From: Hyphomicrobiales bacterium
GTDB lineage: Bacteria; Pseudomonadota; Alphaproteobacteria; Rhizobiales; Rhizobiaceae
Length of the DNA: 64,000 bases
NCBI GenBank assembly: GCA_900471815.1
Contig: UICE01000001.1
Coordinates: 85,112-149,111 of the forward strand
Direction: 5' to 3'
Positions 43,385 through 51,968 of this stretch are shown here, piece by piece (positions within the stretch are counted from its first letter, which is position 1; the number at the start of each line of letters is the position of its first letter). A program made the position numbers and the translations under genes. The notes beneath the pieces were generated by a model. The model had not been told where the DNA came from and did no database searches. It saw only the letters and a list, made by a program, of their open reading frames with translations.

Positions 43385-43516
43385 ATGCTTGTTCAGCGTC
43401 TTGGCATCGTATTTGTAATATTCTTCGCCTTTGCACTCTCGTTCGGATCCTTCGTGCACAATGCAAAATCAGGACGTGCGCCCTATCATGACAGCTTGAT
43501 GCAAATCAAAAACTAA
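43385..43516 (+). CDS. Possible small single-helix membrane protein (43 aa)
   Basis: A short frame reads MLVQRLGIVFVIFFAFALSF and then a polar tail with a Gly/Arg/Pro/Tyr stretch, ending in QIKN. GGGAT lies about seven bases upstream. The hydrophobic helix followed by a basic-polar tail looks like a genuine mini membrane protein, but no family is recognised. Confidence 0.4.
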   Translation: MLVQRLGIVFVIFFAFALSFGSFVHNAKSGRAPYHDSLMQIKN

Positions 43517-43552
43517 GCCTGGTGACTTGTTTTTGATAAGATAGCCACGCTG

Positions 43553-43738
43553 TTAACGGATTTGCTTCTTTTCAGCCGCATCAAGTCTTTGCAAAAGATC
43601 ACGTAGAACGTCCGGAATATTCTTTTCGACTTGTGATGGACGGGCCGTTTCGATCGTTCGGCGATAATCAGCGCGCACGACCTGCTCGCGAAGCACATTT
43701 GCAGTCCGGTCGTTCACTGGATGTCGTGCCATGATCAT
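43553..43738 (-). CDS. Hypothetical small protein (61 aa)
   Basis: The frame is open to 43780. TTGGA just upstream favours starting at the ATG at 43738 or 43732. The protein is charged and helical, with DYRRTIETARPSQVEKNIPD and a C-terminal DVLRDLLQRLDAAEKK. The last part faintly recalls the PVPDxxLDLLxxL helix of NepR anti-sigma factors, but no PhyR or EcfG gene is nearby and the spacing of the first helix differs. The assignment is left open. Confidence 0.5.
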   Translation of the reverse strand: MIMARHPVNDRTANVLREQVVRADYRRTIETARPSQVEKNIPDVLRDLLQRLDAAEKKQIR

Positions 43739-43935
43739 TCCAATCCACTCCATGCGGCGCATCTCGCACCGTACTAGCATAACTCAAATAAGCTGATTTG
43801 GTTCGAATTGCCGTGATTTATAGTCAACAGTTTATGAATCAACCGAATTGCAAAATCCTTCTACGCAAAAAATTCAAGGCTGCGGAACCAGCATCCCGTC
43901 CCGGCGTTGTTCTGAAAAGATTAAAGGATATGCCC

Positions 43936-44862
43936 ATGTTGATCCGTGTTGGTTACGAGATAGGAATTCGTTGCAACGAGCCAACCCCTATGACGACCTA
44001 TCTAAATCTGGAATCCGCACGGCTGAAAGATGTTCAATGCGAACGTGGACCCACGGCAACGCCAGAGGTTAATCTGGAAACATTCACAGATCTGTTTGGA
44101 AATAATTGTCTGCGGCTGGTTGCACCGGCTGGCAATTTGTCACTGAAATATGATGCTGTTGTCAACGATGATGGCCTGCCAGATCCGGTCGATGAAAATG
44201 CCGAAGAAGTTTCCGTCGACAAACTTCCCACGGAATGCCTGGCTTACCTTTCTGCCAGCCGCTATTGTGAAACAGACGAGTTGAGCAATCTTGCTTGGAG
44301 CCTGTTCGGGCATGTCAAACCGGGTTGGACACGAGTTCAGACAATCTGCGATTACGTCAATCAGCGTCTGACATTCAGCTATGGTTTTGCAAGGGCCACA
44401 CGCACGGCTGCACAGGCCCATGAAGAGCGTGTCGGCGTGTGCCGGGATTTCGCTCATCTTGCCGTGGCCTTCTGCCGTTGCATGAATATTCCTGCCCGTT
44501 ACGTGAATGGCTATATGGGCGATATTGGCGTACCCGCTGATCCGGCCCCGATGGATTTCAATGCATGGTTCGAAGTCTTTCTAGGTGGCAAATGGCACAC
44601 GTTTGATGCCCGCCATAATCAGCGCCGCATCGGCCGGATTGTCGTCGCCCGCGGCCGTGATGCAGCGGACACCCCCCTCATTTATACATTTGGCCCGCAT
44701 GAATTGACCAATTTCAAAGTCTGGACGTTCGAAGAGAACGCTCCAACATTTACCAACAGGCGTTTTGAGAAAATATCGCTGGTAACCCCGTGGTTTAGCC
44801 AAAGGTGGTCCCGGCTTTCACGGCATATCCGGCAAGCATCCGAGACAGAACCAACGATTTAG
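43936..44862 (+). CDS. Transglutaminase-like family protein
   Basis: This 308-aa protein has an N-terminal beta-domain (MLIRVGYEIGIRCNEPTPM...) and a transglutaminase/protease-like core. ERVGVCRDFAHLAVAF carries the catalytic Cys (about residue 167), and FNAWFEVFLGGKWHTFDARHN holds the Asp. At the position where the catalytic His often precedes AW, an Asn is present. Members are usually cysteine proteases or peptide-processing enzymes of unknown substrate. The ATG at 43936 lies seven bases after AAGGAT. The open frame to 43798 is longer but has no ribosome site. Confidence 0.85.
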   Translation: MLIRVGYEIGIRCNEPTPMTTYLNLESARLKDVQCERGPTATPEVNLETFTDLFGNNCLRLVAPAGNLSLKYDAVVNDDGLPDPVDENAEEVSVDKLPTECLAYLSASRYCETDELSNLAWSLFGHVKPGWTRVQTICDYVNQRLTFSYGFARATRTAAQAHEERVGVCRDFAHLAVAFCRCMNIPARYVNGYMGDIGVPADPAPMDFNAWFEVFLGGKWHTFDARHNQRRIGRIVVARGRDAADTPLIYTFGPHELTNFKVWTFEENAPTFTNRRFEKISLVTPWFSQRWSRLSRHIRQASETEPTI

Positions 44863-44975
44863 AGCCCTTTCTCGCTCGGAACCATTGTACCGGAACAAAC
44901 ATGCTTGAGGTTTGCCATGCCACATTTGGCAGGGTAATTTGCTGCTTCGGTTCGGTCTGAGGAGGAGCCCACAGG

Positions 44976-45242
44976 ATGCTTTTCGATAATGCGTCGAAGT
45001 CGATTTACTCGCAAGAAGACTGGAACATCATGCAAGCGGCCTACGACAAAGCCGCCAAAACGCTCGTTGTAAAGTCCAGTACCGATGACGACGCCAGGAT
45101 CATTGCAGAAACTGTTATGACAGCCTTCAACCGTGGCAATAAGGATATTAATTCTCTGGCGGCCTTGGCGGTTATTACCGCGATCAACTCGCATCCAAGC
45201 CTGAACCAAAATGGATTTGAGCAGCGCAAGCGGTCAGGATAA
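44976..45242 (+). CDS. Conserved hypothetical protein (88 aa)
   Basis: This small soluble protein has amphipathic helices. YSQEDWNIMQAAYDKAAKTL is followed by a DDDARIIAETVMTAFNRG helix and a DINSLAALAVITAI segment. GAGGAGGAGCCCACAGG precedes the ATG at 44976, which is a strong ribosome site and supports real translation. The pattern resembles small proteins annotated as hypothetical in Hyphomicrobiales. It converges with mltB, leaving 4 bp. Confidence 0.68.
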   Translation: MLFDNASKSIYSQEDWNIMQAAYDKAAKTLVVKSSTDDDARIIAETVMTAFNRGNKDINSLAALAVITAINSHPSLNQNGFEQRKRSG

Positions 45243-45246
45243 GCGT

Positions 45247-46494
45247 TTATCTGATCGCTTTGACAAGCGCATTGTCCGGAAAACAGGTTGGCTCCATTCC
45301 CTGTTTTGTCTGCCATGCTCCAATTGACCGCCGCGTCTTGAAACCGGGAAACCCATCCGCGCCGCCTGCGTCATATCCCTGCTTTTCCAGCGTCTTTTGC
45401 ATGCTGGCAATGTCAGAGCGATAAAGTCCGCCAACGTCGCCCCAGCCAGTGCTGAATCCTTTTGCACCATGGGCAATCCGATCACCAATATGCCCGATGA
45501 ACAGGGCATATAGATCACTCATATTGTACTCTTTTAGGACATAAAAATTCTTGGTAACGATGAATGCAGGCCCGTGCCTTCCGGCGGGCATCAAAAGGAA
45601 GCCTTCGCGCTTCATCTCGCTGGACGGAAAAGCCTTGCCATTGACCCGGCTGATACCCAGTTGTTCCCAGGCGGAAAACAGCTTGCCCTGATCCGGCCCC
45701 TCGAGGGAACAGCTCACGGTTTCCGGCACGGTGACCTCATAGCCCCAGTCCCGTCCTGCCTGCCAGCCATATTGCTTGAGATAATGACCGATAGAACCCA
45801 GCGTGTCCGGCACCGAGTTCCAGATATCCCGTTTGCCATCACCGTCAAAATCCACCGCATGTTGCAGGTAAGAGGTCGGCATGAATTGCGGCTGACCGAG
45901 CGCTCCGGCCCAGGAGCTTTTCATGGCACCAGCGTCAATATATCCCTTCTGGACAATCTCCAGCGCAGCCATCAGTTCCTTGCGGAACATTTCCTTTCGC
46001 GAGGCCAGAAATGCTTTTGTACCAAGTACGGTAAAGGCGTTATTTGGAATTTTTACGCTGCCATATCCGCTCTCGCGTCCCCAGACTGCAAGCACGATCT
46101 CACCCGGGACACCATATTTGCTTTCGACGGCCTTCAGGGTCCGGGCATATTGCCCTGCCCGCGCCACGCCGCCAGCAGTTGTGGCATTTATGGTCTTATC
46201 ATTGAAGTATTTTCCCGGCGAGCCGAACTCGGACTGAGCCTGCTTCTTTGGTGTCTTTGGCTTTTCGCCCGGCAGAATCAGATCAGGCAAGTCCAGATTG
46301 GGCGATACGCCGGCAAAAGCCTGATCGAACACTGCTTTCGAAATGCCCGCTGTCTTGGCATCAGGCCAAAGATCATTGGCAAGCCAGTTTTGGAATTGCG
46401 CATCAACCTCGGGCTTGGACGCCGCCAAGGCAGATAATGTGCTTGTGCTCAGCACAAGCAGAATACGCAACCCAATGATAAAATGCTTTTTCAT
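45247..46494 (-). CDS. mltB: Lytic murein transglycosylase B with PG-binding domain
   Basis: This 415-aa protein has a signal peptide (residues 1-24, ending in SALAASK), an SLT_2 (MltB) catalytic domain and a C-terminal peptidoglycan-binding_1 domain (about 345-410, with MQKTLEKQGYDAGGADGF). The catalytic Glu is in LAVWGRESGYG. The substrate-groove motif reads SWAGALGQPQFMPTSYLQ. It cleaves the MurNAc-GlcNAc bond of peptidoglycan, producing 1,6-anhydroMurNAc. No lipobox Cys is seen, so it is a soluble or loosely bound periplasmic form. The ATG at 46494 replaces the TTG at 46497. Confidence 0.93.
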   Translation of the reverse strand: MKKHFIIGLRILLVLSTSTLSALAASKPEVDAQFQNWLANDLWPDAKTAGISKAVFDQAFAGVSPNLDLPDLILPGEKPKTPKKQAQSEFGSPGKYFNDKTINATTAGGVARAGQYARTLKAVESKYGVPGEIVLAVWGRESGYGSVKIPNNAFTVLGTKAFLASRKEMFRKELMAALEIVQKGYIDAGAMKSSWAGALGQPQFMPTSYLQHAVDFDGDGKRDIWNSVPDTLGSIGHYLKQYGWQAGRDWGYEVTVPETVSCSLEGPDQGKLFSAWEQLGISRVNGKAFPSSEMKREGFLLMPAGRHGPAFIVTKNFYVLKEYNMSDLYALFIGHIGDRIAHGAKGFSTGWGDVGGLYRSDIASMQKTLEKQGYDAGGADGFPGFKTRRSIGAWQTKQGMEPTCFPDNALVKAIR

Positions 46495-46524
46495 CAAATC
46501 TTTGAGCCCCGCACTGTTGGCGTC

Positions 46525-46974
46525 TTAACTGGCAACGGTTTTGTGGCCGGTGGTATGAATGATGGCAACACGGAAATATACCGGTTCCAGCGGACGGACA
46601 TGATTTCTTGAAATCGTTTTTACATAGGCCGGTTCCCACCACTCAGCCGTTCGGCTCAAAAGACGATGCGCATTATTGCGCGCCTCTATATGGCCGGGTT
46701 CGCTTGTCAGCTCTTCGAAAATTCCGGTGACGACGACGCTTTGCCAATTATTAGTGGCAACGATCTCATCAAACTCTATGCACACTTTGGGATTTTCACG
46801 CATCCAGTCGACTTTCGTGCCCGCTGACGTGAGTGAATAAAGAGAAACGGCATCGTAAGCGAAACTCAGGGGAATAACGTAGGGTTGATTATCTTTCGCG
46901 CACGCCAATCGCCCGATTGTTGCGCGTGCCAGAAACTCCTTGATTTCCTGCTGCGTCATATCCTGGATAATCAT
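46525..46974 (-). CDS. Pyridoxamine 5'-phosphate oxidase-fold (FMN-binding) protein
   Basis: This 149-aa protein has a split beta-barrel flavin-binding fold. The typical N-terminal pattern is IGRLACAKDNQPYVIPLSFAYD (within residues 19-40), followed by TSAGTKVDWMRENPKVCIEFDEI. It resembles the NimA/pyridoxamine oxidase-related group, which binds FMN or heme, and the true substrate is unknown. GGGCGAAG precedes the ATG at 46974. It lies 30 bp upstream of mltB on the same strand, but a functional link is not obvious. Confidence 0.85.
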   Translation of the reverse strand: MIIQDMTQQEIKEFLARATIGRLACAKDNQPYVIPLSFAYDAVSLYSLTSAGTKVDWMRENPKVCIEFDEIVATNNWQSVVVTGIFEELTSEPGHIEARNNAHRLLSRTAEWWEPAYVKTISRNHVRPLEPVYFRVAIIHTTGHKTVAS

Positions 46975-47069
46975 GAAACTTCGCCCCTGTTGCCCGGCCC
47001 CGAAATTTTTCGGTCCTATCGCATTTTAGTATAACGACCATAAATCTCGAAAAAGACAAGTTAGCGGCT

Positions 47070-47675
47070 TCACAGTGTGGTTCTTGCGCGCAAGGCAGCC
47101 GTTAATGTTCCTTCGTCAAGATAGTCAAGCTCACCCCCAACCGGCACGCCATGAGCAAGCCTGGTAATTCGGACATCAAAATCTGCCAGCTGATCGGTGA
47201 TATAGTGTGCTGTTGTCTGACCCTCGACAGTCGCATTCACCGCAAGAATAATCTCTTGGATCTCCCCTTCGGCAACCCGCCCGACAAGCGTCGCAATATT
47301 GAGATCATCCGGGCCGATACCATCAAGCGGAGAGAGGCGTCCGCCAAGAACATGATAACGGACATTCATCGATCCGGCACGTTCCAACGCCCAGAGATCG
47401 GAAACATCCTCGACCACGATCAGTGTCGCGCGTTCGCGGCGTGGGTCGGTGCAAATCATGCAGGGGTCGGATGTATCCACATTTCCACATGTTGAGCAGA
47501 TGCGCACCTTCTCGGCCGCATCCTGCATCGCGGTGCCAAGAGGAATGAGCAGTGCTTCTTTCTTCTTGATAAGGTGGAGGGCGGCGCGCCTGGCAGAACG
47601 CGGACCAAGCCCCGGCACTTTGGCTAGGAGCTGGATTAGGCGCTCAATTTCTGGACCGGCGATTCGTTTCGACAT
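47070..47675 (-). CDS. recR: Recombination mediator RecR
   Basis: This 201-aa protein has an N-terminal helix-hairpin-helix ([20 protein letters not shown]), a C4 zinc finger ([16 protein letters not shown], about residues 57-72) and a Toprim domain ([15 protein letters not shown], then the [17 protein letters not shown] loop). With RecO it helps RecA displace SSB at gaps. It usually follows ybaB closely; here a 438-bp gap with a terminator-like hairpin separates them, so it may have its own promoter. The length is normal. Confidence 0.97.
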   Translation of the reverse strand: MSKRIAGPEIERLIQLLAKVPGLGPRSARRAALHLIKKKEALLIPLGTAMQDAAEKVRICSTCGNVDTSDPCMICTDPRRERATLIVVEDVSDLWALERAGSMNVRYHVLGGRLSPLDGIGPDDLNIATLVGRVAEGEIQEIILAVNATVEGQTTAHYITDQLADFDVRITRLAHGVPVGGELDYLDEGTLTAALRARTTL

Positions 47676-48113
47676 ATCGCCGGTTTAGAGCAATTCGCGG
47701 CTTTAGGGAATCAAAGACCGGCGGAGTGTTCAACCCATCCAACATTTTGGTCGAAATAATACAATCTTGGATTGGTTGTTCCGGCTCCAAGACCCGATAA
47801 GGATCGTATCGGTGATCGCAACGGGTTTGAGGGCAAAAGCAGCAGCACGGTGCCAGCCAGTGTATTGGAGAGGACGGGCTTCTCCAACTGCGGCATCAGC
47901 CATGCTCTCGACTTGGAGGTGAAACTATGCGGAGATTTCCGTTTAGCGTAACTCTTATTGTGAAAAGAACCCGGACCAGCTGGTCACTGACATTCCGGGT
48001 TCAATTTTCAAAATGAGACCAGGGGACGGGCGAAAGCTCGTTCCCTACTCCAAGAACAGTCTATCTTAATAAGACATTCTTTCCAATAAACTTCTGGTTG
48101 CTTTCGAATAGGA
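47676..48113. other. 438-bp gap between recR and ybaB
   Basis: This is unusual for a dnaX-ybaB-recR locus. It contains two stem-loops: one at 47967-48002 (see terminator) and an imperfect one with a GAAA loop near 48015-48037. A minus-strand frame of about 57 codons starting near 47904 (MADAAVGEARPLQY) is present, but I do not recognise it. It may be a gene remnant or a small RNA. Confidence 0.4.
47961..48002 (-). terminator. Terminator-like hairpin downstream of ybaB
   Basis: Outer arms GAACCCGGA (47967-47975) and TCCGGGTTC (47994-48002) are fully complementary. They enclose a second small palindrome, ACCAGCTGGT. On the minus strand a TTTTC run follows, so it could end the dnaX-ybaB transcript. 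Confidence 0.65.
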
Positions 48114-48437
48114 TTAAAACGGCAACTTGAATCCCGGAGGAATTGGCAGGCCCGCAGTCAAGGCTTGCGTTTTTTCTGCCATGATTGCCTCGACCTTCGC
48201 CTTGGCCTCATTGTGCGCAGCGATGATGAGATCCTCAATGACTTCGATATCATCTTCCTTGAAGAGTGAAGGATCAATGGTCAGTGCAGTCAGTGCGCCT
48301 TTGCCGGAAAGCTTGACAGTGACAAGCCCGCCACCCGCCTGCCCTTCGGCCTCAAGTGCGGAAATTTCCTCCTGCATCGAAGCCATCTTCGCCTGCATTT
48401 CCTTGGCCTGTTTCATCATGCCCATTATGTCACGCAT
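48114..48437 (-). CDS. ybaB: YbaB/EbfC nucleoid-associated protein
   Basis: This 107-aa DNA-binding protein forms dimers and is of the YbaB/EbfC family. It has the typical start [26 protein letters not shown] with a long helix (residues 3-28), a [18 protein letters not shown] strand pair and a final glycine/proline-rich tail. It lies 17 bp downstream of dnaX on the same strand, the usual bacterial arrangement. The exact cellular task of the family is not settled. Confidence 0.95.
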   Translation of the reverse strand: MRDIMGMMKQAKEMQAKMASMQEEISALEAEGQAGGGLVTVKLSGKGALTALTIDPSLFKEDDIEVIEDLIIAAHNEAKAKVEAIMAEKTQALTAGLPIPPGFKLPF

Positions 48438-48454
48438 GGGTTATCTCCTATCGT

Positions 48455-50272
48455 TCAATCATCTTCTTCAACGGGCGCCAATGTATCATCACCTGCACCT
48501 GCGGATAATTCATCATCGGCTTGCCCCGCGGGCGTGGCTATGCGCACGTTGATAATCTTGGCGCCCGGAAACTTCGAAAGTATGGCGGCCACATCCGGAT
48601 CTGCACGCGCATCGCTCAGCAAGCCTTCACGCTTTGCCGTTTCGACTTCGTTGAGTGTCTTGCTGCCTTCCTCACGCGAAAGCGAAACCATCCAGCGAAT
48701 GCCCGTCCAGTCGCCAAGCTTTTGCGATAAATCTGTCAGCAGGGTTTTCGGCGCAGCTTCAGTCAGGTTAATCTCAAGACGCCCGGGCTTGATACTGACC
48801 AGCCGCACGCAATTCTTGACCATGATCTTGAACTGCATATCACGCTGCTTGTCTGCAAGTGCGATGATATCTTCAATACTGCCTATCTGAACCGAAGGAA
48901 CGGCCTCTTCAACAATCTGCGGCGAAGCGAGCATGGCCGGTTCTGGTTGGATAGCTGGTTCAACCAGCCGCATGGTTGCGCCGCCACTCGCGTTCACAGT
49001 GCCGCGAGCAGTTGCCACCGCATCGCTGGCACGTGCCATTGAGGCACCGCCATTGCCCGGATTCGGACGCGGCCCATTATTGTCGCCGGCGGTACCAGAC
49101 AAAGCTGTGCCATCATCCAGCGACTTCAATGCTTCATCAAGCGTGGGCAAATCTGCGGCATGGGCAATGCGGATGAGCAGCATTTCGGCTGCCTGAACGG
49201 GGCGATTTGAATTCTCGACCTCGGCCATACCCTTCAGCAACATCTGCCAAGTCCGGGAAAGGACGCGAATGGACAATTTCTCTGCAAAATCACGTCCGCG
49301 CAGCCGCTCGTCTTCTGACAATGAAATATCGTCGGCAACATCCGGGGTAAAACGAATGCGTGTGACCAAATGATTGAAGTCGGCAAGGTCGGTCAACACT
49401 ACGCTGGGATCAGCTCCAACATCATATTGCGAGCGGAACTCACGCAATGCCGAAGCCACGTCGCCGCGCATCAGCATTTCGAACAAATCGATGATCCGCG
49501 CACGATCCGCCAGGCCGAGCATCGAACGCACAGCCTCGCCATTCACTGTGCCTGCTCCATGCGCTATGGCCTGATCGAAAATGGACAGCGAATCACGCAC
49601 GGAACCCTCGCCTGCCCGCGCGATCATGGACAGCGAGGTATCGTCCACCGTTATGTTTTCCAGACCTGCGATCTTGCGTAAATGCGAGGTCAACAGGCTG
49701 GTATCTATGCGGCGCAAATCGAAACGCTGGCAGCGCGACAGAACGGTGATGGGAACCTTGCGGATTTCCGTCGTCGCAAAAATGAATTTCACATGGGGCG
49801 GCGGCTCTTCAAGCGTCTTCAACAGGCCGTTAAAGGCCTGATTGGAGAGCATATGCACCTCATCGATGATATAAACCTTATAACGTGCCGATACCGGACG
49901 GTAACGCACCTGTTCGATGATCTCGCGAATATCATCAATGCCCGTATGGGAAGCAGCATCCATCTCGATCACGTCGACATGCCTGCCTTCCATGATAGCT
50001 TGACAATGCTCGCCCATGACAGAGAGGTCTATGGTTGGCTTGTCTATATCGCCATTCTTGTAGTTGAGGGCGCGGCCAAGAATTCGCGCAGTCGTGGTCT
50101 TGCCGACACCGCGCACACCCGTCAGCATCCACGCTTGCGCGATCCGTCCTGTCTCGAACGCATTGGTCAGCGTCCTGACCATTGGCTCCTGGCCAATCAG
50201 ATCGTTGAAATTTTCGGGGCGATATTTGCGGGCGAGCACGCGATAGGCGCTGTCTGGCTTTTTCGTGTCCAT
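48455..50272 (-). CDS. dnaX: DNA polymerase III subunit gamma/tau
   Basis: This 605-aa clamp-loader ATPase has an AAA+ domain with Walker A GVRGVGKTT, a DEVHMLS Walker B box and SRC (sensor/arginine finger, LSRCQRFDL). Domain III and a C-terminal tau region (about 380-605) with Pro/Gly/Ala linkers end the protein. The predicted zinc-finger Cys set between Walker A and B is reduced: HC at residues about 88-89 lies in a divergent loop. AGGAGCGG precedes the ATG at 50272. The SRP RNA lies just upstream on the same strand. Confidence 0.95.
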   Translation of the reverse strand: MDTKKPDSAYRVLARKYRPENFNDLIGQEPMVRTLTNAFETGRIAQAWMLTGVRGVGKTTTARILGRALNYKNGDIDKPTIDLSVMGEHCQAIMEGRHVDVIEMDAASHTGIDDIREIIEQVRYRPVSARYKVYIIDEVHMLSNQAFNGLLKTLEEPPPHVKFIFATTEIRKVPITVLSRCQRFDLRRIDTSLLTSHLRKIAGLENITVDDTSLSMIARAGEGSVRDSLSIFDQAIAHGAGTVNGEAVRSMLGLADRARIIDLFEMLMRGDVASALREFRSQYDVGADPSVVLTDLADFNHLVTRIRFTPDVADDISLSEDERLRGRDFAEKLSIRVLSRTWQMLLKGMAEVENSNRPVQAAEMLLIRIAHAADLPTLDEALKSLDDGTALSGTAGDNNGPRPNPGNGGASMARASDAVATARGTVNASGGATMRLVEPAIQPEPAMLASPQIVEEAVPSVQIGSIEDIIALADKQRDMQFKIMVKNCVRLVSIKPGRLEINLTEAAPKTLLTDLSQKLGDWTGIRWMVSLSREEGSKTLNEVETAKREGLLSDARADPDVAAILSKFPGAKIINVRIATPAGQADDELSAGAGDDTLAPVEEDD

Positions 50273-50386
50273 CGCGTTTGTTCCGCTCCTGCATTTACTT
50301 CTTGTATATGGCGCAAGTTTGGACCGCCATGCACCATAGCGTCAATGCCGGTTGCGGCTTTGACACAGGCAGGTACACATAAAAAG

Positions 50387-50486
50387 GGTGGGAGGCTGGC
50401 ACGGCGACCCGTGCCTGGCTCGTTGGGGCTGCTTCCTTCCGGACCTGACCCGGTTGGCGAGTGGCTCGTCCACCACCAACCTCCCG
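50387..50486 (-). ncRNA. ffs: Small signal recognition particle RNA (4.5S type)
   Basis: The reverse strand contains the universal SRP domain IV core GGTCAGGTCCGGAAGGAAGC followed by AGCC. The flanking arms (GGGAGGTTGG at the 5' side and CCAGCCTCCC at the 3' side) pair to close the rod. CCCTTTTT follows as the terminator. The length of about 100 nt is the small bacterial form. Position between dnaX and the HIT gene is normal in this order. The ends are estimated from the stem. Confidence 0.93.
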
Positions 50487-50557
50487 GTTTTCATATCGGC
50501 AATCCGAACGCAAAAAGCAAGCGCACACAGAAAAAAACTGCTATTTACTCGTACATC

Positions 50558-50959
50558 ATGACATTCGCACTCGACGCAAAACTAAACGCAGATACCTTCC
50601 CCATCGTAAAACTGGGTCTTTGTGACCTGCGCTTGATGAATGACCGGCGTTGGCCATGGCTTATTCTTGTGCCGCAACGACCGGGAATCACTGAAGTTCA
50701 TGAATTGACGCCGCTCGATCAGACGATGTTGACATTCGAGGCGGGCATCGCGGCGCAGGCACTCAAGTCGATTACCAATTGCGAAAAGATCAATACGGCT
50801 GCACTTGGCAATATAGTTCGCCAACTACACGTGCATGTCATTGCACGGAACACTGGCGATCCGGCATGGCCTGGGCCGGTATGGGGTCATGGAACACGCG
50901 AGCCTTACAGCAAAAACGACGCAAAGGTCTTTGCGAAAACGATTCTCGACGCTATTTAA
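50558..50959 (+). CDS. HIT-family nucleotide-binding protein
   Basis: This 133-aa HIT-domain protein has the histidine triad QLHVHVIAR (about residue 88; HxHxH). It belongs to the HIT/Ap4A-hydrolase-like family, which hydrolyses or transfers nucleotide monophosphates. The longer frame to 49682 crosses dnaX and the SRP RNA and has no protein-like pattern there, so the ATG at 50558 (MTFALDAKLNAD) is chosen. It lies 40 bp upstream of nudC, another nucleotide hydrolase, and probably shares its transcript. Confidence 0.9.
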   Translation: MTFALDAKLNADTFPIVKLGLCDLRLMNDRRWPWLILVPQRPGITEVHELTPLDQTMLTFEAGIAAQALKSITNCEKINTAALGNIVRQLHVHVIARNTGDPAWPGPVWGHGTREPYSKNDAKVFAKTILDAI

Positions 50960-50999
50960 ACAATCCCCGTCCAGTTTCCCCGTTCTGGAGCTTCCATTC

Positions 51000-51944
51000 A
51001 TGTCGTTTCGTCTTTTTGATGCTCCGCTAGCCGAGCCCAGCCATTTTGTGGGATTCGCCGGGAACAGGATCAATCGGCATTCGGAAAAACGGAGTGACGA
51101 CGTTGTCACCCTTGCGCTGGCAAATGCCGACGCGCGCATGTTGCTGGTGGGCGATGGCAAGATACTGGTTGATCGCAGCGCCTCGGAAGGGAATGCGTTT
51201 TTCGGGATGGAAGCAGCCTCGGCGCTTCTCCCGGGATTGAACAAGACAATTTATCTCGGCCTTCAAGACGATATGCCAATATTGGCAGGACCGAGCGGCC
51301 TTTCTCCGGAAGCGCTACCTATGGGCATTGAGGCGGTTGACTATCGTTCGGCCTATACGCAAGGGCTTATTCCCCCAGATCAGATAGGAGCCATGGCGCA
51401 AGCCGTGTCACTGCTCTCATGGCATGACACCCACAAGTTTTGCGGGCGCTGCGGCCATGAAACCGTCATGCGGGATGGCGGCTATCGTCGTACATGCCCC
51501 AATTGCGAGGCTCAGCATTTTCCGCGCACAGACCCGGTTGCGATCATGATGGTCGTGCGCGGCGACAAGTGCCTGTTGGCGCGCGGGGCGCATTTTGGGA
51601 CCGGCATGTATTCCTGCCTCGCCGGGTTTATCGAACCCGGAGAGACTATCGAAAATGCAGTGCGCCGCGAAACCATGGAAGAAACCAACCTGCCTGTAGG
51701 GCGTGTTCTCTATCATGCCAGCCAGCCTTGGCCCTTCCCCTATTCTTTGATGATCGGTTGCCATGCCGAAGCCCTCTCGGACGATTATATATTGGATACG
51801 GCTGAGCTTGAGGCTGGACGCTGGTTCAGCCGCGAAGAAGTCAGGACCATGATGGACCGTACGCATCCAGATGGCCTTATGACGCCGCCCGCAGGGGCCA
51901 TTGCAGCCCACCTCATCCGCAGCTGGGTGGAGAGCAAGTTTTAA
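51000..51944 (+). CDS. nudC: NAD+ diphosphatase NudC
   Basis: This 314-aa Nudix hydrolase cleaves NAD(H) to NMN(H) and AMP and can remove NAD caps from RNA. The zinc-ribbon CGRCGHETVMRDGGYRRTC (full stretch about residues 146-170, second Cys pair in CPNC) precedes the Nudix box GFIEPGETIENAVRRETMEE (about 217-236; EE dyad present). SQPWPFPYS is the NADH-diphosphatase-specific motif. The ATG at 51000 follows GGAGC. An alpha/beta hydrolase gene follows closely. Confidence 0.95.
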   Translation: MSFRLFDAPLAEPSHFVGFAGNRINRHSEKRSDDVVTLALANADARMLLVGDGKILVDRSASEGNAFFGMEAASALLPGLNKTIYLGLQDDMPILAGPSGLSPEALPMGIEAVDYRSAYTQGLIPPDQIGAMAQAVSLLSWHDTHKFCGRCGHETVMRDGGYRRTCPNCEAQHFPRTDPVAIMMVVRGDKCLLARGAHFGTGMYSCLAGFIEPGETIENAVRRETMEETNLPVGRVLYHASQPWPFPYSLMIGCHAEALSDDYILDTAELEAGRWFSREEVRTMMDRTHPDGLMTPPAGAIAAHLIRSWVESKF

Positions 51945-51968
51945 TCATTGGATAGAAAGGCGACGCCT

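Noticed and set aside
47711..47896. 61-codon minus-strand frame in the recR-ybaB gap
   Set aside because: It has no ribosome site and no recognisable pattern; the gap is described as unassigned instead.
49682..50557. Long 5' extension of the HIT gene across dnaX and the SRP RNA
   Set aside because: It overlaps two strong features and the translation is not HIT-like before 50558.
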